Assembly: GCA_954871525.1 (NCBI GenBank)
Contig: OX940862.1
Coordinates: 42,897,732 to 42,961,731 of the forward strand
DNA: 64,000 nucleotides
Direction of reading: 5' to 3'
From: Parietaria judaica
Lineage: Eukaryota > Streptophyta > Magnoliopsida > Rosales > Urticaceae
The notes under the pieces are model-generated. The model had not been told where the DNA came from and did no database searches. It saw nothing but the letters and a program-made list of their open reading frames with translations. Position 1 is the stretch's first letter. Every line of letters starts with the position of its first letter. A program made the position numbers and the translations under genes. Positions 43,611 through 56,481 of this stretch are shown here, piece by piece.

Positions 43611-46176
43611 ATGGAATCTGGGCAAAGCAGCCACAACAATGGCGACTCGATGCAATTGATGTCGCTCGACTTTTCCGCGAACAATCTTGTCGAGAACGAC
43701 GGTTCCGATCATCATCGCTATGAAGAAGACGATCGGATTCGAACCCCGCAGGTCATGAACCTGATGGAGAATGGGAAGAGCGCTTATCAGCTGCCATGGT
43801 GGGTCCAACAACACCAAGAAGCGATCCCGCACGACAGCTACATCAAGTTTCTGCTGGAGAGCTCGGCGTCTGCGCTCGCGGCCGATCACAGCACGGTTTT
43901 GACGGGAATTCCGCTGCCCGGTGCGCAAACTTCGTACGATCTTTCCGGGACTTGGCCTTGGAATCACTACCTGGGAAGGTCCCCTTCGAGCGAAGCTGAT
44001 GCGTGGAGGGTAAGGAAGGATCATCATTGTGAGATGAATCTGAGATTATTGGTAATGAGTTCTGACATTTTCTTCTGTGAACTCCGCTTGAGCAGCTGAG
44101 ACTTCTGATGCAGCAGAGTGAGGATTTGGGGTATCAATTTTCAACGACAATAGACCAGACTCAGGTTTAGCTTTCTCAATTCTCGGTGTTTCGACTCATA
44201 ATCGTTCTCGAAATCGGAAACGTGCTTAAACTTAGTGAAAGATTATCGGCTCTCATTTTCATTAGCTTAAGGTCTCTTAAAGACACCCATAATTAGGTAA
44301 GTTAAATGACATAATGATTAAATAATCCTATTTCTTCCTAAATGTTAGGTGTGTAAGATAGATTACATCATATTATATTAATACCCCAATCATAAAACTA
44401 ATAAACCGATTACATAATCAATTAATTGACCTCCAACTAGCTATAATTACCATAACTAATTAAATACATATGCTCATTACTAAATACTCCTAGCTTTATA
44501 ATTTTACAATTTCATATGGTCTTATTATCTATCTGATGAGATGTTAGTTGTCTCGAACAGTTTCTCGTTTTTTTTTAAGTGTAGGGTGAGCGTTTTTTTG
44601 ATTTTTTATGTGGTTGGGGCTCAAACCCTACACATTAAGGATACAAGTTCAACTCGACCCTTATCGGTGTTAGCTTTTGGATCATGGAAGGAATACAATC
44701 TTTAATTATTATGTGTTCTTGCAACAGAATCAGAGTTCCTGGAGGCAAAATGCAAGCTACACCTACAACGTTCCTCAAGTTGGTACTCCGAGTGTAAGCG
44801 TTGCTTCAGTGGTTCATTCTCTGTCCCCGGCAGAATCCAGAGGGTCGAAACCGAAACCGAACACGAACGATCGTGTAAGCAATTTCATTCACTTCAAAAA
44901 CTATATATCTTTTTCTCTCGGAGAACTGTTAATTTGTTTCGACTGTGTGTTTATTAAAGCAGAAGCGCAGGAATCGAATCCATGAAAATCTTAATGCATT
45001 GCAAGAATTGCTCCCAAATTCTGCAGAGGTAACAATCATTGACATTTAATAAGTACACACTAAGTTGAATTATCTTATGTTATTGAATATGTATAATGAC
45101 AATGTATTATCTTATTAGAATTGCTCTCTGCTTAGGCATTTGTCTATTCATTTTTGGGAAGCTCCTAATGCTTTTGGCTATTTACAAAATGTAATTTTGC
45201 ACGGTAAGAGAATATAAACTATCTATTAATGATCAAGCCTCGTTAATTATTTATAAAACAGAACAATAAGAACTCATAGAAGACTCAGAATTTGAATTAT
45301 ACACAATTGTTAAAGATCTCGTAAAAATGTCGGTATTAATTTTTTTTCCCAAGACTCCTTAAATGATTGGCCGGCCCGGTTATTCATGTGTTTGAACTTT
45401 GACTGGTTCCGATGATTTATGAATAGGGTTATCAAGGATCTGTATTAGATGATGTTATCGACCATGTCAAGTTCTTGCAGCTTAAAATAAAGGTAAAACT
45501 TCTCCTCTCCATTTATTTGTTTCCTTCTTCTATTTTGGATATATAATCAGTTAATCTTGAAGCCATCAGTACTTACCAAATTTTAGTTTAATCTAATCAA
45601 GAAATTTAATTGAAGTGCCATTATTAGAGTTTGTGAAAAATAGGTAACCTTGATCGCCCCAGTTCTTTAAAGATTTGATTTAAATCTCCCGTACAATTTT
45701 CAAGAAAATGAAAAATAGGCATAATTTAAAGATGTTACACTTTTTTGCCCTGTCCAGATCTTTAAAAAATCAACTGGCTCCCATTCAATACTAGTTCCGT
45801 CACTGATTCCCTTGTCAATTTATGTTTATGTCCATTACTACTGCGTGCTTGATTTATAACAGTCATTAAAATCGATGTTGCAGGATTTAAGCAAAACCCG
45901 ATTGAAAAGTGAATCACCAACGGTGCCCGTAATTTTCCGCGAGGTTCATTTTTCCTTTTCTTACTGAAATTAGCTCGCTTTTGTCCCCTTTTATGAAATT
46001 TTTTGTGTGTGTTACAGGGATATGGTCACTACTTGTGTGATCAGGGCGTGTTGAGCGAGCCTCTAGAGGAAGTGATGGGCAAATTGCTGGAGCAAAACCC
46101 GACGAGAGCGATGCAGTTGCTCGAGATGAAGGGTCTTCTTCTTCTGCCCATTGAATACACTCAAGGTTTGTGGTAG
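43611..46176 (+). CDS. bHLH transcription factor with atypical basic region
   Basis: Exons: 43611-44009, 44096-44164, 44728-44874, 44963-45028, 45427-45492, 45884-45943 and 46018-46176. All are in phase 0, giving 321 residues. Residues 1-205 are low-complexity and include YQLPWWVQQHQ. Helix 1 with the end of the basic region is KRRNRIHENLNALQELLPNS (206-225). Helix 2 contains VLDDVIDHVKFLQLKIK (233-249). A C-terminal part EEVMGKLLEQNPTRAMQLLE, ending LLLLPIEYTQ, recalls plant bHLH proteins of the UNE12/LRL type. The residues aligning to His-5 and Glu-9 of the E-box-reading basic region appear to be Pro and Asp. The subgroup is uncertain. The start was chosen just after a tttcag acceptor, so a 5'-UTR intron is likely. 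Confidence 0.82.
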
Positions 46177-47243
46177 GCCGCTTCTCGTATACAAACGCAA
46201 CGGAAAGGGCAAATAGTTTTTTGATATATTTCTTTTATTTCCTTTACTGTTTGTCTTGAGGAAGAATTTTCAATAGTCTTGTTGGGGAAGTTAGTTTGTG
46301 GCTGCTATATAAGCGCCTACAGGTCTCGAGTTTTGATTATGTTTTTCGTGTTCGACGACTCACTTCTCCCGGAGAGTAGGCATCATAGTTCTTGAAGGAT
46401 TGACAGAATAGATGTTTTTTTTTTTTTTTTTCCGGTTTCTGGCAATATTATTCATGTCATTGCGTTGGTACTTGTCTTCACGTTGTGTTTGGAACCGTAC
46501 ATTTTACTCCAATACTCACCCGAATTATAACCATAGCAGATTAAAATGTTATCAAGTATTTGGTCGTCTTTTGAATGTATAATCATTGGTTTATATTTCA
46601 AGTATTACGTAGAAATGAGAGGTGGCGACTCCGGTCTCGTTTTGCAAACTTGTTTATTAATCGTGTTAAATGTGCTTCGCCCGTTTATTAACTATGTTAA
46701 TCGGGTATGAAGCTCAAACCCGAGTTAAAGCTATCTGTGGTTGAGAAAGAGTAGTGTGGTTTTTCTTTGAATGTTTGTACATGAGACATTTATTATACTT
46801 ATTATGAATCGAACCCAAGATAGCTGACTTATGTAAAGATAAATCGACACGAGAAGAAGAATTTTAGGTTTAGTGATACAATTTCGACACAAATTGGTAT
46901 GTTAATTGAATTACTTTATCCAACTTCATTGACAACCTAAATGCAAAATTGTTTGATCCAACATTAAGTACTAACAAAATAACAAGCTTGAAGCTCTTAC
47001 ATACATTAACCAAAACAATATTACAACGGTACCGAAAAAAGTTGAATACAAGAGTTGTACAAAACGTGAGATCCGACTATTTCCGGTGTTCGTATCCGCG
47101 GCGAGAATTGTACTTCTACATTCTCTTTTCCTTTTGGCCCCTAATTTTTAGTTCTTATTGCCTTATTCTCCTCCAGATCTAAAGCACATTGTACATGTAA
47201 AAACGTGATAAAATGAATTTACATGGAAATAGAGATGGGCGTA
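46177..47243. other. intergenic between convergent genes
   Basis: Holds the 3' UTRs of the bHLH gene (+) and VTT gene (-). There is a poly-T run at about 46412-46430. No further gene is seen. Confidence 0.5.
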
Positions 47244-49868
47244 CTATTTCTCGTGGAGCTCGTTTGACGAATCTATCTTGATGACGAGCGGCTTTTGGAG
47301 GTCCGGGGTGTTACGATCTGATATAACTGGAAGCGTCGATTCGAATTCGTTCCCTTCGAGTTCACCGTTTTCAGCGAGTGCTTTCTCCAGAGAAGCCTTT
47401 GCGACTTTGGTAATGCAGATAAGAAGAATCACTGAAGCATACAAAGTCAAATTCCAGCACAAATTTAGAATAGTAATTATGATTCATCCCCCCCGAACTT
47501 TTATCATCGTTTCAGTTCGCCCCTTGAATATTTTATTAATCTATTTTCCCACAGTGGCAAGGTAAATCGAAAAAATAGAATAAGATAAGGGGCAAATTGA
47601 CACAAAAAGTACTAATTCAAAGGACAACTAAGCATGTTGATACACCACAAAATAAATTAAGGCACAAATTGATACGATGCGAGAAATTTTGGGCGGGTAA
47701 CTGATAGATAATTACCAATTTAAAATTTTCTCAGAATATAAATAATCAAGCTACTTTACCGCTGAATTCCGGAATCTGGGTATAAATGAAAGAGAATTTG
47801 GCAGCTCTTTTTTTTTTCTTTTTTTTTTCTTTCTTTCTATTTTCTCAAGTTATATTCTAATCATATATATTGGTGGAGAACGAGGCTTTTAACGTTCAAA
47901 GACTAAATATTTGACATTAAAATTAGATCTTTTTTTTGTCAAAAAAATACACTCACCGGATATTGCAAACCCTAGTACTATAAACGCCTGCAAAAACAAA
48001 AAGATAAATGAGAAAAAAATAATTATAATTTATAAGAAAGAAAAAATGATGAAGTGGTATGGCCCAAAAACCGTTTTCGATAACTCTAGATTTTCACGAA
48101 TATGACAAGTTGATAGTTAAGGGATTACCAAATTGGTTTTAGACATCTCATGCCATCCATGTGTGACATCTGAAAGATCCTTAAAAGTTGTTCCAACATA
48201 TACAAGGGCAAATGTAATGGGCTGTAAATAATTCAAAAATAAAAATAAAAATCACTGTCAGATAGTTAAAACAGGCATTTAAGCAAATTACAAACAAATA
48301 TAACGAGTGATTAAAAATCATAATAAGCAATAAGTAAAAAAGTAGAGCCCTACACTTTTTTGTTCATCAATCTGTGATTTTTTATTTTTCGTATCAATTT
48401 CCCTCCTGAAATTGCCCTATTTTGTCTTAGTTATTCCTCCTCTCTTAAAGATTTGACAGAATTGTTACTTTAACTTTAATAATTTAAGAATGTGAACATA
48501 AAATAATGGCACTTTTACCATCTTAAAAAATTGGTACTTTAACCGCAATAGTAAAATGTTTTGATACTTTTACCATCCAATAGGATTTGGTATTTCAACC
48601 AAATACTTTTAAAAAACGGACATAAAAATTGGTATATTCACCATTCAAAAAGAATTGGTACTTTAACCACAATAATTAAAAAATATAGACAATAAAATTG
48701 ATACTTTTACCACTTAAAAGGAATTAAAATCTTAACCGCAATAATAATATGTATTTTTGGTACTTTTACCATCCTAAAAAACTATTTATGGTGATAGAGA
48801 ATAAGAAAAGCAAAAGTAGATTCTACCAAAAGCATCTATAACTTGCTTTAGAATTTTGCCTATACAAAAGCTAAACTTTTCATTGAAGTGCTTCTAGTGT
48901 AACTTACCAAACACAAATATTAACTTAAAATTCTAAAAAAAAACAAAAGCACCTAATAATAAGCAATGCCAAACGGGCCCTAGGTCATGTTCATTGCAAG
49001 TGCAAGAGAACATAACGATTTGAAGTAAATATAAACGGAATGAAGTTTAAGTTCCCGTCATATATTTACCGGAAATATATGAGTATGTTCGATGAGATCA
49101 GAAGAGACAAACAACTACGACTATTATGAGAAACATGAGCCATGACCATGAAAATCTATTGTATAAAACCAAACAAATCCAAATAAAAATAATCTTAGAT
49201 AACTGGGCATTAATTATAATCACGTACCATCATTCCAAACCAAGTTGCCAACATATATTCCACTATGCGGACGGGAGTCACCGACAGGAGATAGTTCACC
49301 ATATTAAACGGAAGCAACGGAACAAGCCGTAGTAGCAGAACAATCTGTTCAACCGTGTTATAAAAGGAAGGAAATTAAAAAATCCGGAAATATCTAATAT
49401 CAGAACCTCTATATTCAATCAGAAAATAACATGAACAAATTGTTGGAGTAGAAAGTTCATGCAAATGTTATATACCTTAAAGCCAGATTTATGTATTGCC
49501 AGAGAAACAGATTGAAACCTCGGATAATTCTTTAGCTTGGATTTAACGTATGATCTTCCAATCTGCCCCAAATAACAAAAGATATAAATTATACCTGCTA
49601 ATAGCTTGGATGGAGAATCAGAAGCTACTACTTTGCACACACACACACACAAATATATATAGGGGTGTGTGTGTGTGTGCATGTGCATGTGCATGTGCAT
49701 GTGTGTGTGTGCATTAGCCGAGAGAAACCATAGTCTATAAGACTCACTGTTCTACCAAGTATAAAAGCGGCTGTAGCCCCTAGCGTTGCACCAATAGAAT
49801 CAGCAACGAACCCCACAGGCAATCCGAAAAGATAGCCTCCACCAAGCTGGGAAACAAAAACAAGCAAA

Positions 49869-49902
<34 letters not shown>

Positions 49903-50901
49903 TAGCTTATATACGGATCAGACCAAATAGAATGCATTTACACTATGGTGACTGTGAAAATGAAAAAGAATAAGCCTAAAGCTATGCCATGTAAAGATGA
50001 AAAGTAAAATTTTAGATAAGACGAGAGGTCATAACCTACCGTTAGTACTGAAGCGGGAACTGCAAGGATTGTGAGAGGTATGTATGCTACGGCCCTGTAA
50101 TTTTCAGAACATAGAAATTAACTAATAAAGATTGGAGGGATTTTGAGATAAGTTCAACCATTAATAAAATCTCTTTTGAACAAAGCCGAGTCTTCCCAAA
50201 TCTAAAACGGTGTATATAAGAAATCATCGTTTACACTGTGGAATTAATTAGAATTCAGTTCACTCCAAAAAAGCTGAATGTGCCGAGATTGATACCGACA
50301 GTTTGTACAACGTAAGAGCTTCAATTAGGAAGGCAATGCTTGAACAGAGACTGTCATGGCAAGTCGAACGCCGTTACGAATACTTACAGGACTAGTGGGC
50401 CCCAAGGTCCAAGATCCTGCTTCACCCATATCAAGAAGTCCTTCAGTATCTGCATCGAAACAATCTTTAAGCATCGGAAACACGTAAATTGATTATAATT
50501 ACCGGGTTCCGAAGATTCAATCTCCAAAAGCCAGATGAACTATACAAGCAAACCGTCCAGAGAGAATCCACAGAACCATAACATGAATACTTTGAATTCA
50601 CGATTTCAATCTCATAATCAATTTCAACAGCGATCAGTTCAGTATCAACATGCCTCAACATTTCTACAGAGCACTGCCATAGCTTGAACTCCCTAATACT
50701 CGACTTAGTTCACCTTGACTTGCTTAGAATTCCACAATCAGAAACTCGAATCGCACAATTCTAAATCAAATACAGTCCGTGACTAGAGATCTCTGCTACC
50801 TTTTCGATTGGGAGAAAAATGCAGGCGGTGGCAATGGCGGCGAGGAGGAGGAGGAGCAGAGCGAATCTGGAGGCGGAGGAGCAGGAGAGCTTGACGGCCA
50901 T
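47244..50901 (-). CDS. VTT-domain / SNARE-associated Golgi family membrane protein (TVP38/TMEM64-like)
   Basis: Exons in transcript order: 50901-50800, 50449-50388, 50094-50040, 49846-49748, 49562-49476, 49344-49228, 48221-48129, 47987-47957 and 47431-47244, giving 277 residues with every junction in frame. A hydrophobic N-terminal segment (ALLLLLLAAIATACIFLP, about 14-31) is followed by AVAYIPLTILAVPASVLT, the diagnostic GGGYLFGLPVGFVADSIGAT, LLLRLVPLLPFNMVNYLLSV and ITFALVYVGTT, all typical of the VTT (DedA-like) domain. The C-terminal ~60 residues are polar and probably cytosolic. Family members sit in ER/Golgi membranes, and relatives act in lipid scrambling and vesicle traffic; the specific plant role is not known to me. 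The length is normal and no lesion is seen. Confidence 0.9.
47480..47700. mobile_element. MITE-like sequence in the last VTT intron
   Basis: 'ccccccgaacttttatcatc', 'cagttcgcccc' and complementary 'ggggcaaattgacac' phrases, as in the CRS2-like intron 7 element. Confidence 0.4.
48450..48790. repeat. degenerate tandem repeat in a VTT intron
   Basis: 'ttggtactttaaccgcaata' and 'gatacttttaccatc' alternate at about 80-100-base spacing, four to five times, in the intron between exons 6 and 7. Confidence 0.6.
49635..49714. repeat. (CA)n ... (TG)n compound microsatellite
   Basis: A CA run, a short AT spacer, a TG run, then four 'catgtg' units and another TG run. The CA and TG arms can pair with each other. 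It lies between VTT exons 4 and 5. An (AT)n run follows at about 49872-49901. Confidence 0.8.
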
Positions 50902-51259
50902 GAGCGCCGACACGAGCCTCTGAGGCCAAGGCCTCAGATGCGCGGCGTCGTGGGCGTGGGCGCCATGGAGATCGCCGATCCAATCGTGCCTGAGCGACGC
51001 CCGAGCTCTCAACCCCTCCACTGTTGCCAGATTTTCCCTCTCTTTCTCGCTCCGATTTTCCCACCACCCAAACAGCTCCAAGTTTGGCAGTCGATTCCAG
51101 AATTCGCTCTCGACCTCGGTAGATCTGAAGCCTTTTTCTCTTCCTCCAATGGGATTCTGCCACGTGTGCCAACCGCTGACTGGGATCCACTACGCGGTCA
51201 ACATCCTCCTCTCAAACGTTGACTCGACTGGTTTGTGTTTTTGAGTTACGGAGTTCGGT

Positions 51260-51810
51260 AATCACAAGTAAATGACATGTCTAAATAGAATTCAAAATTT
51301 ACATGTTTCCTATTTTTTTAGAATTTAGAATATTTTTTTTTATAAAAATATTACATTCATTCATTTAAGTTGTAGTGGTAGTTATTAAGAAGTGGGTAAG
51401 AAAATTCTATTCACATTCTTATTGCTTTTAATATGTTGCCGTGCTTGAAAATTGATTGATCATTTTAAGTACATATACTTTTTTTTTTTTAAATAAATAC
51501 ATGCACATTGATCTTTATCTAATAAAAAAATGAATAAAAGTTTTGCTCAACCCCTCCACTGTATTCAATGTGCATGTATTTATTTAAAAGAAAAGTGTAT
51601 GTATTTAAATGATCAATCAATTTTCAAGCGCGGCAAACATATTAAAAGCAATAAGAATGTGAATAGAATTTTCTTACCCACTTCTTAATAACTACCACTA
51701 CAACTTAAATGAATGTAATATTTTTATCAAAAAAAAATATTCTAAATTCTAAAAAAATAGGAAACATGTAAATCTTGAATTCTATTTAGACATGTCATCT
51801 ACTTGTGATT
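51260..51810. repeat. large inverted repeat (~250-bp arms, ~57-bp loop)
   Basis: The left arm 51260-51513 and right arm 51571-51810 are complementary at roughly 90-95%, for example 'aatcacaagtaaatgacatg' against 'catgtcatctacttgtgatt'. The loop contains 27 bases matching 51837-51863 and an overlapping 17-base match to 51008-51024. It has no target duplication that I can see and no coding. It lies about 360 bases upstream of the VTT start codon. Transcripts of it would fold into long double-stranded RNA. Confidence 0.85.
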
Positions 51811-51863
51811 TTGCTTTTATATATATATATAGATAAAAAAAAATGAATAAAAGTTTTGCTCAA

Positions 51864-52381
51864 TAATTCTGCATTAGTAATATCATAGGTCATATTTGAT
51901 TTCAATTCACAATTTTAAAACTGATATTTAATTTATAATTGATGTTAATCAATCAATTCTGATAGTAATTGTCACGGTATGCCATTGAAAGTTGAAACTA
52001 TTGACGTTCACTATTACCATTGTTGTTATCAATCAATTAAAATATATATATATATATATATATTCTCGAGAAGGTATTATAATCGTCATTCAAATGTGTT
52101 TTTAAACTTAGAAGCCCTTCACTCCTCATCCCAATCTGGTCCATTAATTTGGTTAATTGGTTGGTAGCATTTGTTTGGTTTGAGGCGAAATATGTGAGTT
52201 CTTGACTTTTTTTTTTTTTTTATAAGTAATTTTTTTATTTGTTTGTTTGCATTAGCATTGTAATGTCTTCATTTGCAGCAAAAGCCACTGGAAGAGATGG
52301 AATAACACAAGCAGGTTTTCCTTCTTTGTTTCATCAGTTAGAATAATGCAATTTTGTTTTTATGAATTTTTTTAAAATGAA

Positions 52382-52417
<36 letters not shown>

Positions 52418-54419
52418 TTTTTATACCCATATTATTATTTTTATCATCATATAACATTTCTTACACGCTCAATCTATGTTCTTTATCTTCGCAGAATTTA
52501 GGTTCTTTGCTATCAAATTTGAATACAATATATATTTTTCTTATTATCTGTTAATCATTTCTTTATATTCATAAAATTTAAATATTTACAATGAAATTTA
52601 AATACCTTTTAACGTGCTTAATTTGTCTTGAACAAAATCATGCTTAAAGATAATGGAAGCTAATGACCCTATGTAAAAATTAACGGAAGAAAGTAGTAGT
52701 TGCTAAATAAATAACATGTATCAAATCAACATCTCTAACGGTGAATGTGTTTTGGGTATGGATATATTCTCTTTGTTCTTGGTTTATTATTTCCTTTTTT
52801 TTTTAACTATGTTTGTTGGACTTCTCAGATCCATCCGGTCTATGTCGTGTCTCCAATGAGCCTCCTCCGCCGTGTCCAAGTGTTGGTCGCGTTTATTTGT
52901 TTCTATGTAAGTCATAAAATTGATCTCAAATTTAAAAGTAAGACTGATGTTTTCTTTCAATTTTGAGATTGATATTTTCTCATTTTTACTAGATAAATTT
53001 ATTCATGTATTTGTATCTTATTATCGCAGTTTAAGGCCTAATTTGTTGTCTATCGGCATATTTAATGTTGGACCATGAGTCTTACATGTTTCTCTTCACA
53101 GTTTTTACTATGAAATCTTAGAATACTCATCATCGGAGTTTCATGGGTGGTTTCAGTGCAAAAAAAAAAAAGGTTTGCTTGCAATTCGATATTTTCCATG
53201 TGTTAGATCATACGATATTTATTTAAGATAACACTTTTTTATGTAAAAATCATTGGTTTTCTTTTTTATATACTTCTGCTCATAATATATAGCAATATTT
53301 AGGGGTATTTATGTGGTTTGCATTTTATGAAAGTCAATTTTTAGTATAGAAAAAAAAAATGCAATTCGACATTTGGTTATAGCATATTAGAGTTTATAAG
53401 CAATAAGGTGGACAGTATTAGAGTTTTGGTGGATGTTATATTAGAGTTTATAGTCCAGGAAAATATATGAATATATAATTACTTATAGATAATGTTTTTG
53501 TCATCTTTGCTTTATGATAAATGATAAAAAAAAATCATGATTTGTAATCAGTGTAGTTATTTTAGATTTCAGTGTCAATTACTAACGAATAATTTTAAGT
53601 AATTTTAGTGTGATTTACCGCATATATATGTGCAATGCCGTAATAATAGAACAATTTGGTGATTAGTATTTAGTTCCATCCGAAATATCACTATTATATT
53701 AAAGTTCAAAATCGTGATATTTCATAGCTACAAAGAAGATTCAAGTTTAAAACATAAACATAACAAAACATCATACTAAATTACTATTTCAAATTCATGT
53801 GTAGCTTAGCCAAAATACTCTCGCGACTTTAGGACTCACATGAGTGAGAAAAAAAAAACACTTTTAAGAGAAATGGTATCATTATTAATTACGATAAAAA
53901 TTTATTGTACTCGCTTGCTAAAATAGTATCAATGTATTTATTGTATTTTATTAAAACAACACTTACGAGATTGTAGAATAATTTTTATTTTTCACCCTCT
54001 CTATTTAGATATTCTTAAAAAAGAAGAAGATATTAGTATCATTAAAGTATGCAGAACACTTTAATGTTTATAGGAGAGTTGAATGTTAATTATGTCACCA
54101 TGCGTTAAGTATGACGATTAATAAAAAAAATAGATTCATATATCTTCTATAACTATTTTTTAAGCTGTGATGATTATTTAGGAATATTAAAACATTTACA
54201 AGTACGTAATCATCATATTTTTCAAAAATGATAATTGCGGCCAAAATATCAAAAGTTTGATCAACTAAGGTAGCAAAGTTCTAAACTTAAAAAATAACGG
54301 CAAAATTATCAAGTCAACAAATGTGAGTAATGCTTATATATCTAACGTTTATGTAAATCTTTCAGTTGCTCCAAGAAATTAAATTATCAAATTTTAGAAT
54401 TATTATCAAATATATTGTC
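51864..54419. other. gene-poor AT-rich stretch, possible Helitron body
   Basis: Two short exon-like segments are flanked by splice signals: 52280-52315 (ag|CAAAAGCC...CAAGCAG|gt) and about 52831-52907 (cag|ATCCATCCG...TTCTAT|gtaagt, reading IHPVYVVSPMSLLRRVQVLV). I recognise neither. They may be captured gene fragments or chance. Microsatellites lie at 52041-52063 (TA) and 52385-52418 (TA then CA). Confidence 0.35.
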
Positions 54420-54450
54420 ACCGCGCGGAGCGCGGTGCCTATCCACTAGT
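54420..54450 (+). mobile_element. Helitron-type 3' terminus
   Basis: The perfect hairpin accgcgc-gga-gcgcggt (54420-54436) is followed by gcctatcca and CTAGT, then a T. A short GC hairpin just before CTRR is the Helitron 3' signature. I did not find the 5' TC end or a helicase gene, so this is probably a non-autonomous element. Confidence 0.6.
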
Positions 54451-54590
54451 TTTAAAGGTATACGAACAAGTTATGGTTAAAGCTGTGAGCAAAACATAAA
54501 AAATGACATCCAGTTCGGGATAACTAAAATCTGGGATATACCGGAACTCAAAATTTCTCTCATGGTAACTTGAAACTTAAAACTTCTATA

Positions 54591-55236
54591 TGTTGGTTTT
54601 TCGATGCGCTTTCTCAATCTTGAGTAAAAAAATTATTCGATATCATAAAAAAATATGATCTCGATTAACATCGAATATTAAGAGATTTGGTTTTGATACG
54701 TTACTGTACTTTTGATATTTTTGTCAACTGTGTAGTCTGGCCAATTTTTCCTCGGTTTGCGCGTGGCTGAATTGTCTCGAGATGTGGATCCGAGCACGTT
54801 GGTTGCCGTGCTTCTATATTATTCACCATGTCGTTGAGGAACATCTTTGAGACCGGAAAACAGTTCGTCACACAACTAGGTCCTTCTCAGTGTTTGGACG
54901 GAGAATCGGTGGATACACGGGGAGGAGGAAATCGTGGCTAGGCTCGTGCTAGGGGGCTGCGATATTCTCTCTGCTAAAATGGCTTAGGATTAGTTCAATT
55001 ATGATGCATGTTGGGTATAAATACGCACAGTGGTTAATAGCCTAATGGGCTTTTTGGCCTAGTGAATGGACCTAAGCCTACCAGGTCATTATTAATTAAT
55101 ATTTATAATCAATTAATACTCTCATAATTAATTTACGAGCCCGAGTGAGCCAGTCACCAAGTTATTTACTCAGATCTACTCAGATCGGACCCAGAAAGCC
55201 CGATGGACTCAAATCTCGATTCAAGCATTTCCTACA
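54591..55236 (-). mobile_element. LTR-like remnant of a retrotransposon
   Basis: On the minus strand a purine-rich tract (gtgcaagtgggaga, 55238-55251) is directly followed by TGTAGGAAATGC, as a polypurine tract precedes a 3' LTR. Toward the other end the sequence runs to a TG at 54591 (tgttggtttttcgatg), an arbitrary but plausible end. A tataaata motif lies near 55015. No second LTR or pol is visible. Confidence 0.4.
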
Positions 55237-56480
55237 ATCTCCCACTTGCACGAATATACCGGGATAGGATATCTCCTATCGCACATTCATGCGCAGATAT
55301 GATCACTAGTGAAGTCAGGATTAAGTATCTCCTCTTACATCATCATGACCAGATATGCCTCATGCTCCGTTTTTGCAACTGATACCCTTTTTCGATGCGA
55401 ATTCGTCATCGTACTTTGTTTCCTGTTGCGAGTTTGGTGTGACTCTATAGGATTTTGCAATGTTGGCCGCATATTCAAAGTCTTGAATAAGCGAGCGGTC
55501 TCTAGCTAGGCATCACTCCCCCCAATCTACTAAAATGCGTTGATCCATTATGTAAAGTTAATAATAAACCATTATGGTTTTGCTCATATATCAACTTCTA
55601 AAATGACTTATTCCTTCTTCATCTTTACTACTCGGAATAGGACACAGACCATGGTTTGGCACGTCTGTTATGACGAGTTCATGTTTCCTGTTTGGGATAA
55701 CTTGTATGTGACCATAGATTTCTGATACTCGTATCATTAAGGAGCCCCTGATTGTATTACCCTAAATTATTGAGGGAGATGATTGTTTTCTTAATTTTCC
55801 ATTTTACCCTACAAAGTCTGCAACATGCCCAAAAGCAGTTTTTATGACTTTCCCGTCATGGGAAGCGTTTGACTACAACCAAAACATGCCACTCGCTAGG
55901 TAGTGGACTCATGGTTCTTCTCAAGCATCCGAATCTTTCATTATTATTCTAGAGTACTTTGTGTCCCCTTATTTACATAAGCTTAAATCCCACGTGATGA
56001 GTCCCCTTATTGACGAAAACAGAAGGCACTAAAATAACCATTTTCTCTACAACATCCGATTGGATCGTCGAGAATTATTTTGATATCATGCTTGAATTCA
56101 AAACACAAATGAAAGAGATTCTTTGGCAAGAGCGAGGGACACGAGCGGTTTTTATTGTTGTTTTGCAAGCTGAAAAAAATAAATCCAACGACATCAAAAG
56201 GGAAAAAACAGAAAGTAGATGAAAATGGGAATAGAGATCATAATTTACTCTGTGATCTTTACGTGGAGTTTCTGGGTATTTGGAAGAGAGCAATTCTGAG
56301 AAGATCTTGAATTTTTCCCGTTCGAATGAACAATTATATATTCCTTTGGCCTCAAGATGTTCAAATATAAAAATGTGGGCCCTGCAACATCATCCACGTG
56401 TACAAAATCCAACCTCATGGGAGACCCGGACTCACCATTTGTACTTAAAAGATTGATGATAAATTTTCGTATCTTAGAAT
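55237..56480. other. degraded internal retroelement DNA or intergenic
   Basis: 'ggataggatatctcctatcg' and similar phrases suggest the decayed interior of the adjacent LTR remnant. No protein domain can be read. Confidence 0.35.
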
Positions 56481-56481
56481 A

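Noticed and set aside
43523..43723. Frame starting MADLKLVRSEPF just before the bHLH start
   Set aside because: Out of frame with the bHLH exon 1 and crosses a likely 5'-UTR acceptor at 43595; at most an upstream ORF.
49419..49700. Frame with alternating HM/HT residues
   Set aside because: Translation of the TG/CA microsatellite running into VTT exon 5 in the wrong context.
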